Part shown: positions 9,484 to 17,493 of the stretch, one piece after another
Position numbering within the stretch: the first letter of the stretch is position 1
Layout: every line of letters starts with the position of its first letter
From: Microvirga subterranea
GTDB taxonomy: Bacteria > Pseudomonadota > Alphaproteobacteria > Rhizobiales > Beijerinckiaceae
Length of the DNA: 64,000 nt
Assembly (NCBI RefSeq): GCF_003350535.1
Contig: NZ_QQBB01000006.1
Coordinates: 248,001 to 312,000 of the forward strand
Direction: 5' to 3'
Notes under the pieces: model-generated
What the model saw: the letters and a program-made list of their open reading frames with translations, nothing else
Databases searched by the model: none
Told to the model about the DNA's origin: nothing
Translations under genes and position numbers: made by a program

Positions 9484-10695
9484 TCACGAATGGAGGAGGC
9501 GGCGCGGCAATCCGGACACCTGTTCCACGCCCATGGCGGCCCAGCGATACAGCATCCGGACCAGCGGGATGCGTTTGGCCCGGTGAAGCGCGTAGTAGAG
9601 CCGCGGCGGCACGTGGGGGATGAGGCGCGAGCGACGGTCGAGCAGCAGGGCGAAGAGCTGCGGACCATCGAGCGTGGCGTAGCGGGCGATGTTTTCGAAC
9701 CATGCCGCGCTGAGGCGCGCCTCGCGCTGCGGCCTGAGCATGGCGAACTGTCGCTCGCTCTCGTAGGCCGCGAGCGCCGCCGGGATGCTCTTGGTCCTGT
9801 GGAGGCTGTCCGCGAGAGCGATGGCGTCCTGCATCGCCAAGCGCGTACCGGAGCCGATCGAGAAGTGAGCGGTGTGCGCGGCGTCTCCCAGGAGCACCAC
9901 GTTCCCCGCGTGCCATTTGCGGTTCGTCAGGTTGCGGAAGTTGAGCCAGGGCAGCGGTTCTTCCGTGCCGGACTGGCTGAGCAGGCGGTGGCCGCCAAGG
10001 TAGTCCGCGAACAGGTGCTCCAGAGCACGGAGGCTCTCGTCTCCCGGCATCCTGTCGAAGCCCAATCCCTGCCAGGTCTGTGGCGAGCATTCAACGATGA
10101 ATGTGCTCATGGTGGGGCTGTATCCGTAGGCGTGGAACCAGATCCAGCCGGCCTCTGTCGGCACGAGCCCGAACGTGAAGGCCTCGAAGACGCGGGACGT
10201 CCCGAGCCACACGTACTTGTTCCGGCCCGGCTCGATGTGCGGTTCGAATGTATCCTCGTGCAGGCGCCGCAGATGGCTTCCGACGCCGTCCGCTGCGACG
10301 ACGACGTCCGCATCCGGCACTTGAGACGGGCCGGTGATCTCGTGCTCGTAGCGGATTGCGACGCCGAGATCCGTCGCGCGCCGGCGCAGGATGTCGAGCA
10401 ATGTCTGGCGGCCGATGCCGTAGCCGGTCCCGCCGCCGCGAGCGGGGCTTCCGCCCTTCACCTCGACCACCTGGTCGATCCAGCAGAACGATGCGTCGAG
10501 GATCGTGTTCGCCGACACCGGATCATTGGCGCGCAGATCCGCAACGAGATCGTCCCAGAACACGACGCCCCAGCCATGCGTCACGCCGGCCGGATTGCGC
10601 TCGAAGATCGTGATCTCGGTGCCCGGGTCCCGCAGCTTCATCAGGATCGAGAAGTAAAGTCCCGCCGGTCCGGCTCCGATGCATGCGATCTTCAT
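9484..10695 (-). CDS. FAD-dependent aromatic hydroxylase-like monooxygenase
   Basis: A 403-residue flavoprotein with the FAD Rossmann motif IGAGPAGLYFSILMK at the very N-terminus, a DVVVAADGVGS motif (about residue 135) and the second FAD motif VVLLGDAAHTAHFSIGSGT (about 275-293). This combination and the sequence FERNPAGVTHGWGVVF resemble the N-terminal half of bifunctional salicylyl-CoA 5-hydroxylases and anthraniloyl-CoA monooxygenases; the C-terminal OYE-type reductase half is absent. An in-frame GTG at 10701 is 7 bases after GGAGGG and could be the true start. It shares a strand with the upstream aldehyde dehydrogenase, but a terminator lies between them. Substrate unknown. Confidence 0.85.
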   Translation of the reverse strand: MKIACIGAGPAGLYFSILMKLRDPGTEITIFERNPAGVTHGWGVVFWDDLVADLRANDPVSANTILDASFCWIDQVVEVKGGSPARGGGTGYGIGRQTLLDILRRRATDLGVAIRYEHEITGPSQVPDADVVVAADGVGSHLRRLHEDTFEPHIEPGRNKYVWLGTSRVFEAFTFGLVPTEAGWIWFHAYGYSPTMSTFIVECSPQTWQGLGFDRMPGDESLRALEHLFADYLGGHRLLSQSGTEEPLPWLNFRNLTNRKWHAGNVVLLGDAAHTAHFSIGSGTRLAMQDAIALADSLHRTKSIPAALAAYESERQFAMLRPQREARLSAAWFENIARYATLDGPQLFALLLDRRSRLIPHVPPRLYYALHRAKRIPLVRMLYRWAAMGVEQVSGLPRRLLHS

Positions 10696-10811
10696 GGCCA
10701 CGTCCGATCCCTCCGTCCGGCACGATGCTCTCGAGACGAGTGCGTTACCGTGCATGGGCTCAGCCGCTCAGGGTTCTTGCCCAGGATCACCCGAGTGGAG
10801 GCGACGTTAGG

Positions 10812-10859
10812 GCATGCGGCCCAAAGGAAGGTATGGGAAGTCGAAACGGTTTTGCATGC
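10812..10859. promoter_or_regulatory. paired GCATGC palindromes before the FAD monooxygenase gene
   Basis: GCATGC occurs at 10812-10817 and 10854-10859, exactly 42 bases apart (four helical turns). Each is followed within three bases by CCAAA (GGCCCAAA and TCCCAAA). The pair lies between the dehydrogenase terminator and the start of the monooxygenase gene on the minus strand, where an operator would be expected. Confidence 0.3.
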
Positions 10860-10905
10860 TCCCAAATGGGTAGCGAATGGGACTTATGGAGGTTTGCGGA
10901 AAACT

Positions 10906-10939
10906 GCCGCAGCCGGCCTCCGAAGAAGCCGACTGCGGC
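10906..10939 (-). terminator. rho-independent terminator after the aldehyde dehydrogenase gene
   Basis: Arms GCCGCAGCCGGC (10906-10917) and GCCGACTGCGGC (10928-10939) pair at 11 of 12 positions around a 10-base loop. On the minus strand the stem is followed by AGTTTTCC. It sits just after the dehydrogenase stop codon (10950) and suggests that the FAD monooxygenase gene downstream has its own promoter. Confidence 0.65.
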
Positions 10940-10949
10940 GCGTTCCCGG

Positions 10950-12392
10950 TCAGGCCGCCTTTCCGGCGTTCAGGTACCCGAACATGGACTTGACCTCGAG
11001 ATAGTCCTCGAAGCCGTAGCGACCCCATTCGCGGCCGTTGCCGGACTGCTTGTAGCCGCCGAACGGCGCCGCGTTGTCGCCGCGCGAGCCATTGATGTGC
11101 ACCATGCCGGCGCGGATCTGCCGGGCGATCCGGCGAGCCCGCTCCGGGTCGCCCGAGGTGACGTAGCTCGACAGGCCGTAGACCGTATCGTTGGCGATCG
11201 CGATCGCCTCCTCCTCCGAGCCGTACGGCAGGATCGACAGCACCGGCCCGAAGATCTCCTCGCGGGCGATGCGCATGTCGTTCGTCACGTCCGCGAACAC
11301 CGTCGGGCGCACGTAGAAGCCGCGATTCAGGCCCTCGGGCCGGCCAAGGCCGCCGGTCACGAGGGTGGCGCCTTCCTTGATTCCGGCTGTGATCAGGTCC
11401 TGGATGCGGTTGAACTGCACCTCGCTCACCACGGGCCCGATGGTGGTATCGGCCGAGCGCGGATCGCCCACGACGGTGGCTTCGGCGATGCGGCGGGCAA
11501 TCGCCGCCACCTCCTCCTGCCGATTGCGCGGCACGAGCAGGCGGGTGGGAGCATTGCACGATTGGCCGCTGTTGTTGAAGCAGCCCCGGGCTCCGTGGGT
11601 GATCGCCGCCTCGAGATCCGCGTCGTCCAGGATGATGTTGGGCGACTTGCCGCCGAGTTCCTGGTGCACCCGCTTGACCGTGTCGGCGGCCGCCTTGGCG
11701 ACCAGGATTCCGGCGCGGGTCGAGCCGGTGAACGACACCATGTCGATGTCCGGATGGCGGGAGATGGCCTCTCCGACCGTCGGGCCGTCGCCGTTGACGA
11801 GGTTGTAGACGCCCGCGGGCACGCCGGCCTCGTGCATGATCTCGGTAAAGACGAGGGCTGAGATCGGCGAAATCTCGCTGGGCTTCAGCACCATGGTGCA
11901 GCCCGCGGCGAGTGCCGGACCGACCTTGCAGGCGATCTGATTCAGGGGCCAGTTCCAGGGGGTGATGAGGCCTACGACGCCGATCGGCTCGCGCACCACG
12001 AGGGTGTTGTTGATCGCCCCCTCGAACTCGTAGGTCTTGAGCACCTCCACCACCCGGGTGAGATGACCGAGACCCGCGGCGGCCTGGGCCTGCTTGGCCA
12101 GGGTCATGGGGGCGCCCATCTCCTGCGAGATCGCCTCTGCAAGGTCGTCGTGGCGCTTGCGGTAGACCTCGATCACGGCGTTGAGGAGATCGAGCCGTTC
12201 CTGGCGGGTCGCGCGGGAATAGGATGGGAAGGCGCGCTTGGCGGCGGCCACCGCATTGTCCGCATCGGACTTGGTTCCCAGCGCGATGCGGGCAAAGGGC
12301 TCCTCCGTGGCTGGGTTGATGACGTCGAGGGTCTGGCGGCCCTCAGGCGTCACCCACTTGCCGTCGATATAGAAAGACAGATGCTCGTTCAT
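10950..12392 (-). CDS. NAD(P)-dependent aldehyde dehydrogenase
   Basis: A 480-residue ALDH-superfamily enzyme. Visible motifs are PWNWPLNQIACKVGPALAAG (about 149-168), catalytic glutamate in HQELGGKSPN (about 246), catalytic cysteine in NNSGQSCNAPTR (about 280), and the C-terminal EIFGPVLSI and PFGGYKQSGNGRE stretches. It oxidises an aldehyde to a carboxylate in the cytoplasm; the exact substrate is not readable. It is transcribed divergently from the kinase/aminotransferase/deacetylase operon, with about 200 bases of shared promoter region. This makes a role in oxidising a semialdehyde produced by that operon plausible (inference). Confidence 0.93.
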   Translation of the reverse strand: MNEHLSFYIDGKWVTPEGRQTLDVINPATEEPFARIALGTKSDADNAVAAAKRAFPSYSRATRQERLDLLNAVIEVYRKRHDDLAEAISQEMGAPMTLAKQAQAAAGLGHLTRVVEVLKTYEFEGAINNTLVVREPIGVVGLITPWNWPLNQIACKVGPALAAGCTMVLKPSEISPISALVFTEIMHEAGVPAGVYNLVNGDGPTVGEAISRHPDIDMVSFTGSTRAGILVAKAAADTVKRVHQELGGKSPNIILDDADLEAAITHGARGCFNNSGQSCNAPTRLLVPRNRQEEVAAIARRIAEATVVGDPRSADTTIGPVVSEVQFNRIQDLITAGIKEGATLVTGGLGRPEGLNRGFYVRPTVFADVTNDMRIAREEIFGPVLSILPYGSEEEAIAIANDTVYGLSSYVTSGDPERARRIARQIRAGMVHINGSRGDNAAPFGGYKQSGNGREWGRYGFEDYLEVKSMFGYLNAGKAA

Positions 12393-12589
12393 GATCTGGC
12401 GTGATCCTCCGGGCGCGCCGCACCAGCGCGCGTACCGTTTCTGGTTAGCTCATCCCGCGGAGTTGCGGAACCCGCAGGACTGGAAGATAGGGCCGGCTCC
12501 CGGTCTCGGCGACAGCGATGCGACCAAGGGGGCGGACAGCGCAGGATCGATCGGCTAGGGTGAGGCGAACAACGACGCTCCTCAGGCCG

Positions 12590-13642
12590 ATGACACTGCA
12601 ACAGGATATCAATGTTTCGCTCGCCACTGCCGTGCCGGACCTCTCCGCGCAGGAGGCCGAGCAAATTGCCGCCGATCTCTATGGCCTCGATGCGGTCGCG
12701 AGCGAGCTCAAGGGTGAACGGGACCGGAATTTTCACCTCCGAACACAAGATGAGCGACATTACGTCCTGAAGGTGAGCAACCCGGCCGAAGACGTGCAGG
12801 TCACCCATTTTCAGACCCAGGCACTGCTGCACGTCGAAGACCGCGACGGAACGCTTCCGGTGCCGCGCGTGATCAGGACCCGCGAGGGCAGGGCGGAGGC
12901 GCTGCTGGCACGATCCGGCGCGGAGCCCCGCATCGTGCGCATCCTCACCTATCTTCAGGGAGAGCCGCTTCACCGCGCGCCGCACAGCAGCGCGCAGCGG
13001 CGCAATCTCGGCGCATGCCTGGCGCGGCTGGACCTTGCCCTTCAGGGCTTCACGCATCCGGGCTCAGGCCATGAGCTGATGTGGGACCTCCAGCACGCCA
13101 GCCGTGCGCGCGGCCTGCTCGTGCATATCGCCGACGAGGCGCGGCGCGCGCTGGCGACCCGCTTTCTCGACGCCTTCGAGAGCCACGCCCTGCCGCTGAT
13201 GCCGGGCCTGCGCGCGCAGATCATCCACAACGACCTGAACCCGCACAACGTGCTGGTCTTTCCGGATGCGCCGGACGAGATTTCGGGCATCATCGATTTC
13301 GGCGACGCGGTCCACGCGCCGCTCGTCTGCGATCTCGCGGTCGCGGCCGCCTACCAGATGACCGAGGTTGGCCATCCTCTCGAAGGGCCGGGCCACATGG
13401 TCTCCGGGTTCCATGCCGTGCTCCCGCTGGAGCCTGAGGAGATCGACATCCTGTTCGACCTCATCGCGACCCGCATGGTCTTGACCGTAGCGATCAGCAA
13501 CTGGCGCGCCTCGCGCTATCCCGAGAACCGGGACTACATCCTGCGCAATGCCCCGAGGGCCTGGGCCGGCCTCGAAAGTCTTGCGCAGCTCTCGCGGGAC
13601 GAAGCCCAAACCTATCTGCGCCAAGCCTGCCAAGGAGCGTGA
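12590..13642 (+). CDS. APH-family phosphotransferase, hydroxylysine-kinase-like
   Basis: A 350-residue kinase of the aminoglycoside phosphotransferase/choline kinase fold. The N-terminal ADLYGLDAVASELKGERDRN and HYVLKVSNP (catalytic Lys) resemble the hydroxylysine kinase group (human HYKK/AGPHD1). The Brenner motif HNDLNPHNVLVF (about 210-221) supplies the catalytic Asp and a metal ligand, and IIDFGDAVHAP is the DFG equivalent. The gene is first in an operon whose second member is a class III PLP enzyme; the two reading frames nearly touch. In vertebrates the equivalent pair phosphorylates 5-hydroxylysine and then removes ammonia and phosphate. Alternatives are a homoserine or ethanolamine-type kinase. 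ATG 12590 is chosen over the longer frame because the family similarity begins there. Confidence 0.8.
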   Translation: MTLQQDINVSLATAVPDLSAQEAEQIAADLYGLDAVASELKGERDRNFHLRTQDERHYVLKVSNPAEDVQVTHFQTQALLHVEDRDGTLPVPRVIRTREGRAEALLARSGAEPRIVRILTYLQGEPLHRAPHSSAQRRNLGACLARLDLALQGFTHPGSGHELMWDLQHASRARGLLVHIADEARRALATRFLDAFESHALPLMPGLRAQIIHNDLNPHNVLVFPDAPDEISGIIDFGDAVHAPLVCDLAVAAAYQMTEVGHPLEGPGHMVSGFHAVLPLEPEEIDILFDLIATRMVLTVAISNWRASRYPENRDYILRNAPRAWAGLESLAQLSRDEAQTYLRQACQGA

Positions 13643-13647
13643 CGGTT

Positions 13648-14988
13648 ATGTCCATGATCAACGCCTACAGCGCGGCCAGTGAATCAGACCTCGCCCAATG
13701 CGAACGGGACATGATCGCACGGCGCCAGCACCTGCTCGGGCCGGCCTATCGCCTGTTCTATGCCAACCCGGTTCATGTGGTGCGGGGGGAGGGCGTCTGG
13801 CTCTACGACCCGGAGGGGCAGGCCTATCTCGACATGTACAACAACGTCGCGTCGGTCGGGCATTGCCATCCGCACGTGACGGCGGCCCTGTCCCGGCAGG
13901 CCGGGACTCTCAACACCCACACGCGCTACCTGCACGAGACGATCCTCGATTATGCCGAGAGGCTCCTCGGGCATTTCCCGTCCGAGCTCGCGCATGTGAT
14001 GTTCACCTGCACCGGAAGCGAGGCGAACGATCTCGCTCTCCGGGTCGCGAAGGCTCATACGGGGGGGACGGGCGTGATCGTCACACAGCTCGCCTATCAC
14101 GGCACCACGACCGTCACGGCGGAGCTGTCGCCCTCGCTGGGACGGGGAATGCAGCTCGGCACGCACGTCCGCACCGTGCCAGCGCCGGATGGGTATCGCG
14201 GCGACGCCCGGGATGTGGGCGAGGCTTTCGCGGCACATGTGCGCGCGGCGATCGACGACATGACGGCGAACGGGATCAGGCCCGCGGCGCTCCTCGTCGA
14301 CACGATCTTTTCGAGCGACGGCGTCTATGCCGATCCGGCGGGTTTCCTTGCTCCGGCCGTCGCAGCCATCCGCCAGGCCGGCGGCCTCTTCATCGCCGAC
14401 GAGGTGCAGCCGGGCTTCGGCCGCACGGGGGATGCAATGTGGGGGTTCGCCCGCCATGGCCTCGTGCCGGACATCGTCACCCTCGGCAAGCCGATGGGCA
14501 ACGGCCATCCCGTCGCCGGAATGGTGGCGCGGCCCGAGGTGCTGGCCGAGTTCGGGCAGCGCACACGCTACTTCAACACCTTCGCGGGCAACCCGGTCTC
14601 GGCCGCTGTCGGCATGGCCGTGCTGGAGGTGATCGAAGGCGAAGGACTCGTGGAGAATGCGCGGCGCGTCGGCGACCATCTTCGCACGGGACTGCGTGCG
14701 CTGGCGCAGCGCCATTCGGTCATCGGCGATGTCCGTGGTGCGGGTCTCTTCATCGGCGTCGAGCTCGTGCGGGATCCGCTCACGAAGGAGCCCGCGACGG
14801 AGGAGACGGCGCGCCTCGTGAACGATCTGCGCGAACGGCGGATCCTCATCAGCGCGACGGGACCCGACGCCAACATCCTGAAGATCCGTCCTCCCTTGGC
14901 ATTCTCGCGGGAGAACGCCGATCTGTTCCTGTCCGTCATGGACGACCTGCTCACCCGCGCGGCCTCCGCGCGGCCTCTTCATCAATAA
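13648..14988 (+). CDS. class III PLP-dependent aminotransferase/phospho-lyase
   Basis: A 446-residue PLP fold-type I enzyme. The Asp that binds the pyridine nitrogen is in FIADEVQPGFGRTG, and the Schiff-base lysine is in VTLGKPMGNGHP. The N-terminal WLYDPEGQAYLDMYNNVASV and CTGSEANDLALRVA are typical of the AGXT2-like subgroup that includes ethanolamine-phosphate and 5-phosphohydroxylysine phospho-lyases. Transaminases of the same fold cannot be excluded by eye. AAGGAG at 13632-13637 is well placed for ATG 13648; the earlier GTG at 13639 is too close to it. Tight coupling to the upstream kinase favours a phosphorylated amino-alcohol as substrate. Confidence 0.87.
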   Translation: MSMINAYSAASESDLAQCERDMIARRQHLLGPAYRLFYANPVHVVRGEGVWLYDPEGQAYLDMYNNVASVGHCHPHVTAALSRQAGTLNTHTRYLHETILDYAERLLGHFPSELAHVMFTCTGSEANDLALRVAKAHTGGTGVIVTQLAYHGTTTVTAELSPSLGRGMQLGTHVRTVPAPDGYRGDARDVGEAFAAHVRAAIDDMTANGIRPAALLVDTIFSSDGVYADPAGFLAPAVAAIRQAGGLFIADEVQPGFGRTGDAMWGFARHGLVPDIVTLGKPMGNGHPVAGMVARPEVLAEFGQRTRYFNTFAGNPVSAAVGMAVLEVIEGEGLVENARRVGDHLRTGLRALAQRHSVIGDVRGAGLFIGVELVRDPLTKEPATEETARLVNDLRERRILISATGPDANILKIRPPLAFSRENADLFLSVMDDLLTRAASARPLHQ

Positions 14989-15023
14989 CGTCCCTCGATA
15001 CTACTGACCGGGAGCCATCTCCG

Positions 15024-16070
15024 ATGCGCGCATTCTTCCACGCCGACCAGCATCTGCACGATCCGCAGCAGTTCATGCGCGTCGGCAGGATCGTCGATCC
15101 GCAGGACCGCCCGGCGCGTGTGGATGCACTGCTCGCGGCACTGTCGTCCCGCGGCCTGACGCCCGAGGAGCCAGCCGATTATGGCATGGCGCCCGCGCTG
15201 ACCGTTCACACAAAGCCGTACCTCGATTTCCTCGCCGGGGCCTATGAGCGATGGCAGCGCATTCCCGGCGCCGGCATCGAGGTTCTGCCCAATGTCTCGC
15301 CCTACTGGAGCGGTCGCCCCGACTGGGATCACCGTCCGTCTTGCCCATCGCAATCGGTCGTCGCGCAGGCCGGCTACTATCTCGGCGGCCTCTCGGTTCC
15401 GCTCGGGCCGCAGACATGGCTCTCATCCCTGAAGTCCACCCACACCGCCATGGCGGCCGCCGAGGCGATCCTGAGCGGGGCAGGGGAAGCCTATGCGCTG
15501 TGCCGTCCTTCCGGCCATCACGCCCGCGCCGACCAGGCGAACGGCTTCTGCTATCTCAACAACACCGCCATCGCGGCGCAGCACCTGCGCACGCGCTTCG
15601 CCCGCGTGGCCGTGCTCGACGTGGATGCTCACCACGGCGACGGCACGCAGGAGATCTTCTATCGCCGCCCCGACGTTCTCACCGTCTCGGTGCATGTGGA
15701 CCCGAACGAATACTACCCGTTCTTCACCGGATATGCGCATGAACGCGGATACGGGGAAGGAGAGGGATACAACCTCAACATTCCGCTCGCGCCGAAATCG
15801 CAGGACGCGGTCATGTTCGCAGCCGTCGAGCGCGGCCTGCGGGAAGTCCAGGCTTTCGGCGCGGAGGTCCTTGTGGTGGCGCTGGGCTACGACAGCCACC
15901 GCGCGGATCCCATCGGTCTACTCGACGTGACGACACCTGCCTTTCGCGAAATCGGCAGGCTCATCCGCTCCGCGGGATTGCCGACGCTGGTCGTGCAGGA
16001 GGGTGGCTACCAGATCTCCGTCATCGGCGACTGCCTGAGCGCATTCCTCGGCGGGATGCTCGAAGGTTGA
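15024..16070 (+). CDS. histone deacetylase-family amidohydrolase, acetylpolyamine amidohydrolase-like
   Basis: A 348-residue zinc-dependent deacetylase. Seen motifs are the tandem catalytic histidines in CRPSGHHARAD, zinc ligands in LDVDAHHGDGTQ (Asp and His) and LGYDSHRADPIG (Asp), and the transition-state Tyr in QEGGYQISV. Length and the FCYLNNTAIAAQ stretch fit bacterial acetylpolyamine amidohydrolases (about 340 residues) better than eukaryotic-type deacetylases. It starts 35 bases after the PLP enzyme, with GGGAG before the ATG, so it is the third gene of the operon. It would remove an acetyl group from an amine, perhaps producing the substrate of the kinase. Open frame continues upstream of 15024 in this phase but overlaps the PLP gene. 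Confidence 0.9.
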   Translation: MRAFFHADQHLHDPQQFMRVGRIVDPQDRPARVDALLAALSSRGLTPEEPADYGMAPALTVHTKPYLDFLAGAYERWQRIPGAGIEVLPNVSPYWSGRPDWDHRPSCPSQSVVAQAGYYLGGLSVPLGPQTWLSSLKSTHTAMAAAEAILSGAGEAYALCRPSGHHARADQANGFCYLNNTAIAAQHLRTRFARVAVLDVDAHHGDGTQEIFYRRPDVLTVSVHVDPNEYYPFFTGYAHERGYGEGEGYNLNIPLAPKSQDAVMFAAVERGLREVQAFGAEVLVVALGYDSHRADPIGLLDVTTPAFREIGRLIRSAGLPTLVVQEGGYQISVIGDCLSAFLGGMLEG

Positions 16071-16083
16071 TCCCTGTCGCCGT

Positions 16084-16108
16084 GAAAGGCGTGGCAAACG
16101 CGCCTTTC
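16084..16108 (+). terminator. hairpin after the deacetylase operon
   Basis: GAAAGGCG (16084-16091) pairs perfectly with CGCCTTTC (16101-16108) across a 9-base loop, 13 bases after the deacetylase stop. No long T-run follows, so it may terminate weakly or protect the 3' end of the transcript. Confidence 0.5.
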
Positions 16109-16214
16109 GGACATCGTCCGGATCCTTCGTGGTAGCTCCGTCCTTCTAGCCTTCTGAGTTAATTGACGCCCTCGCACGGGGGAGAGACGCTGATGCGGAG
16201 CTTGTGCGAGGGGC

Positions 16215-17378
16215 ATGATGATGAAGCGCCTTCTGGTGGGATCCGTGGTCGCGTTGGGGTTCACGCCCGCCTACGCCGACATCATCGTCGACCAGGCTAT
16301 GATCACGGGTGGCGAGCTGCGCGTCATCGGGCGCCTGAGCCGCCCACGGCAGACCACCATCACTCTCGATCAGACCCATCAGGTGCGAAGCGATGCCAAT
16401 GGCCGCTTTGCCTTCCGCCTCGCCTACCACCCTGACGACTGCATCGTCGCGCTTCAGGCGGACGACGAGCAGCGCGAGGCGGTGGTCGGCTTCTGCGGCC
16501 AGCGTGGCCCGGAGGCGCGCAGCGACACGGCCGCCGTGCAGCCGGCACCCGTCGAGGGGCCTGCCGGGCCGACGGGTCCTCCTGGGCCAAAGGGCGATCC
16601 GGGTCCCCAGGGGCCCGGTGGCCCACCTGGTCCCGCAGGGCCTACCGGCCCGGAAGGTCCGCAGGGGCAGGCCGGCCCACCCGGCCCGCAGGGGCCCGAA
16701 GGCCCTCCTGGACCGCAGGGTGTCGCCGGCCGCGACGGTACGCCGGGTCCTCAGGGGCCTGCAGGGCCGCCCGGTCCTCCCGGTCCTCCCGGCCCGCCCG
16801 GACCCGCCGGCGAGGCGGGCCTGGGGGTTGCCGGTGGTCAGCCGGGACCTGCCGGCCCGCCCGGCCCGAAGGGAGATACGGGGCCGGAAGGCCCGCCCGG
16901 GCCTCCTGGTCCGCAGGGGCCGCAGGGAATTGCCGGACATCAAGGCCCGCAGGGGCCGCAAGGCGCCCCGGGGCCGCGCGGCGAAGCCGGGCTTGCCGGG
17001 CCTCCCGGGCCGGCCGGTCCGGCCGGCCCGGCGGGAGCTGACGGTCAGGCCGGCATGGCAGGATCCATGGGGCCTCCGGGTCCCCCGGGACCGCCCGGGC
17101 CCGTCGGCGAAGCAGGCCCAGCCGGTCCGCCCGGTCCACCGGGTGCGGCAGGGCCGGAAGGACGGCCCGGACCTGCCGGAACGATCCTGCGGGTTCTGGT
17201 GCAGCGCTGCGAGGCGCAAGGACGATGTGTCGCCCGCTGCGAGGACGACGAGTATCCGGTGAACGGCACGTGCGCCCGCGGCGACCGTCTCGATATGGAT
17301 GAGGTCGGGATCTACTGCTTCTCGACCAGCGACAATGCGAGCGGGATGTTCGCACGCGCGATCTGCGCGAAGAAATAG
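16215..17378 (+). CDS. secreted collagen-like triple-helix repeat protein
   Basis: A 387-residue protein in three parts. A signal peptide ([19 protein letters not shown], cleavage about residue 21) precedes a non-repetitive domain of about 90 residues. Residues about 115-322 are an almost continuous run of roughly 69 Gly-X-Y triplets rich in GPP, GPQ and GPA, with one break near [12 protein letters not shown]-terminal domain of about 65 residues contains seven cysteines in the stretch from [10 protein letters not shown] to AICAKK. This is the layout of bacterial collagen-like surface or secreted proteins: trimerising collagen stalk plus globular ends. Three in-frame ATGs (16215, 16218, 16221) follow GAGGGG. 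No anchor motif is visible. Repeat number may vary between strains. Confidence 0.92.
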   Translation: MMMKRLLVGSVVALGFTPAYADIIVDQAMITGGELRVIGRLSRPRQTTITLDQTHQVRSDANGRFAFRLAYHPDDCIVALQADDEQREAVVGFCGQRGPEARSDTAAVQPAPVEGPAGPTGPPGPKGDPGPQGPGGPPGPAGPTGPEGPQGQAGPPGPQGPEGPPGPQGVAGRDGTPGPQGPAGPPGPPGPPGPPGPAGEAGLGVAGGQPGPAGPPGPKGDTGPEGPPGPPGPQGPQGIAGHQGPQGPQGAPGPRGEAGLAGPPGPAGPAGPAGADGQAGMAGSMGPPGPPGPPGPVGEAGPAGPPGPPGAAGPEGRPGPAGTILRVLVQRCEAQGRCVARCEDDEYPVNGTCARGDRLDMDEVGIYCFSTSDNASGMFARAICAKK

Positions 17379-17440
17379 CGGGATCGACGGTCCTGCGACG
17401 GCCCTGGGGCTGGGTTATGCGTGACAGAGGCCGAGCAGCA

Positions 17441-17469
17441 AAACGAGCCGGGGCGAGCCCGGCTCGTTT
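17441..17469. terminator. strong bidirectional terminator
   Basis: Perfect 12-base stem: AAACGAGCCGGG (17441-17452) and CCCGGCTCGTTT (17458-17469) around a 5-base loop. The arms end in A-run and T-run, so it works in both directions. It separates the convergent collagen-like and catalase genes. Confidence 0.85.
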
Positions 17470-17493
17470 CGTTTCACCTTCAGGCGTCAGGCT

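Noticed and set aside
13698-15023. Long open frame upstream of the deacetylase in the same phase.
   Set aside because: It overlaps the PLP enzyme gene fully and has Arg/Gly-rich random composition; the deacetylase similarity begins at ATG 15024.
16557-17190. The repetitive DNA as a CRISPR array or satellite.
   Set aside because: Repeats are 9-base codon triplets of Gly-X-Y in one frame, not spaced direct repeats; it is a collagen-like coding region.
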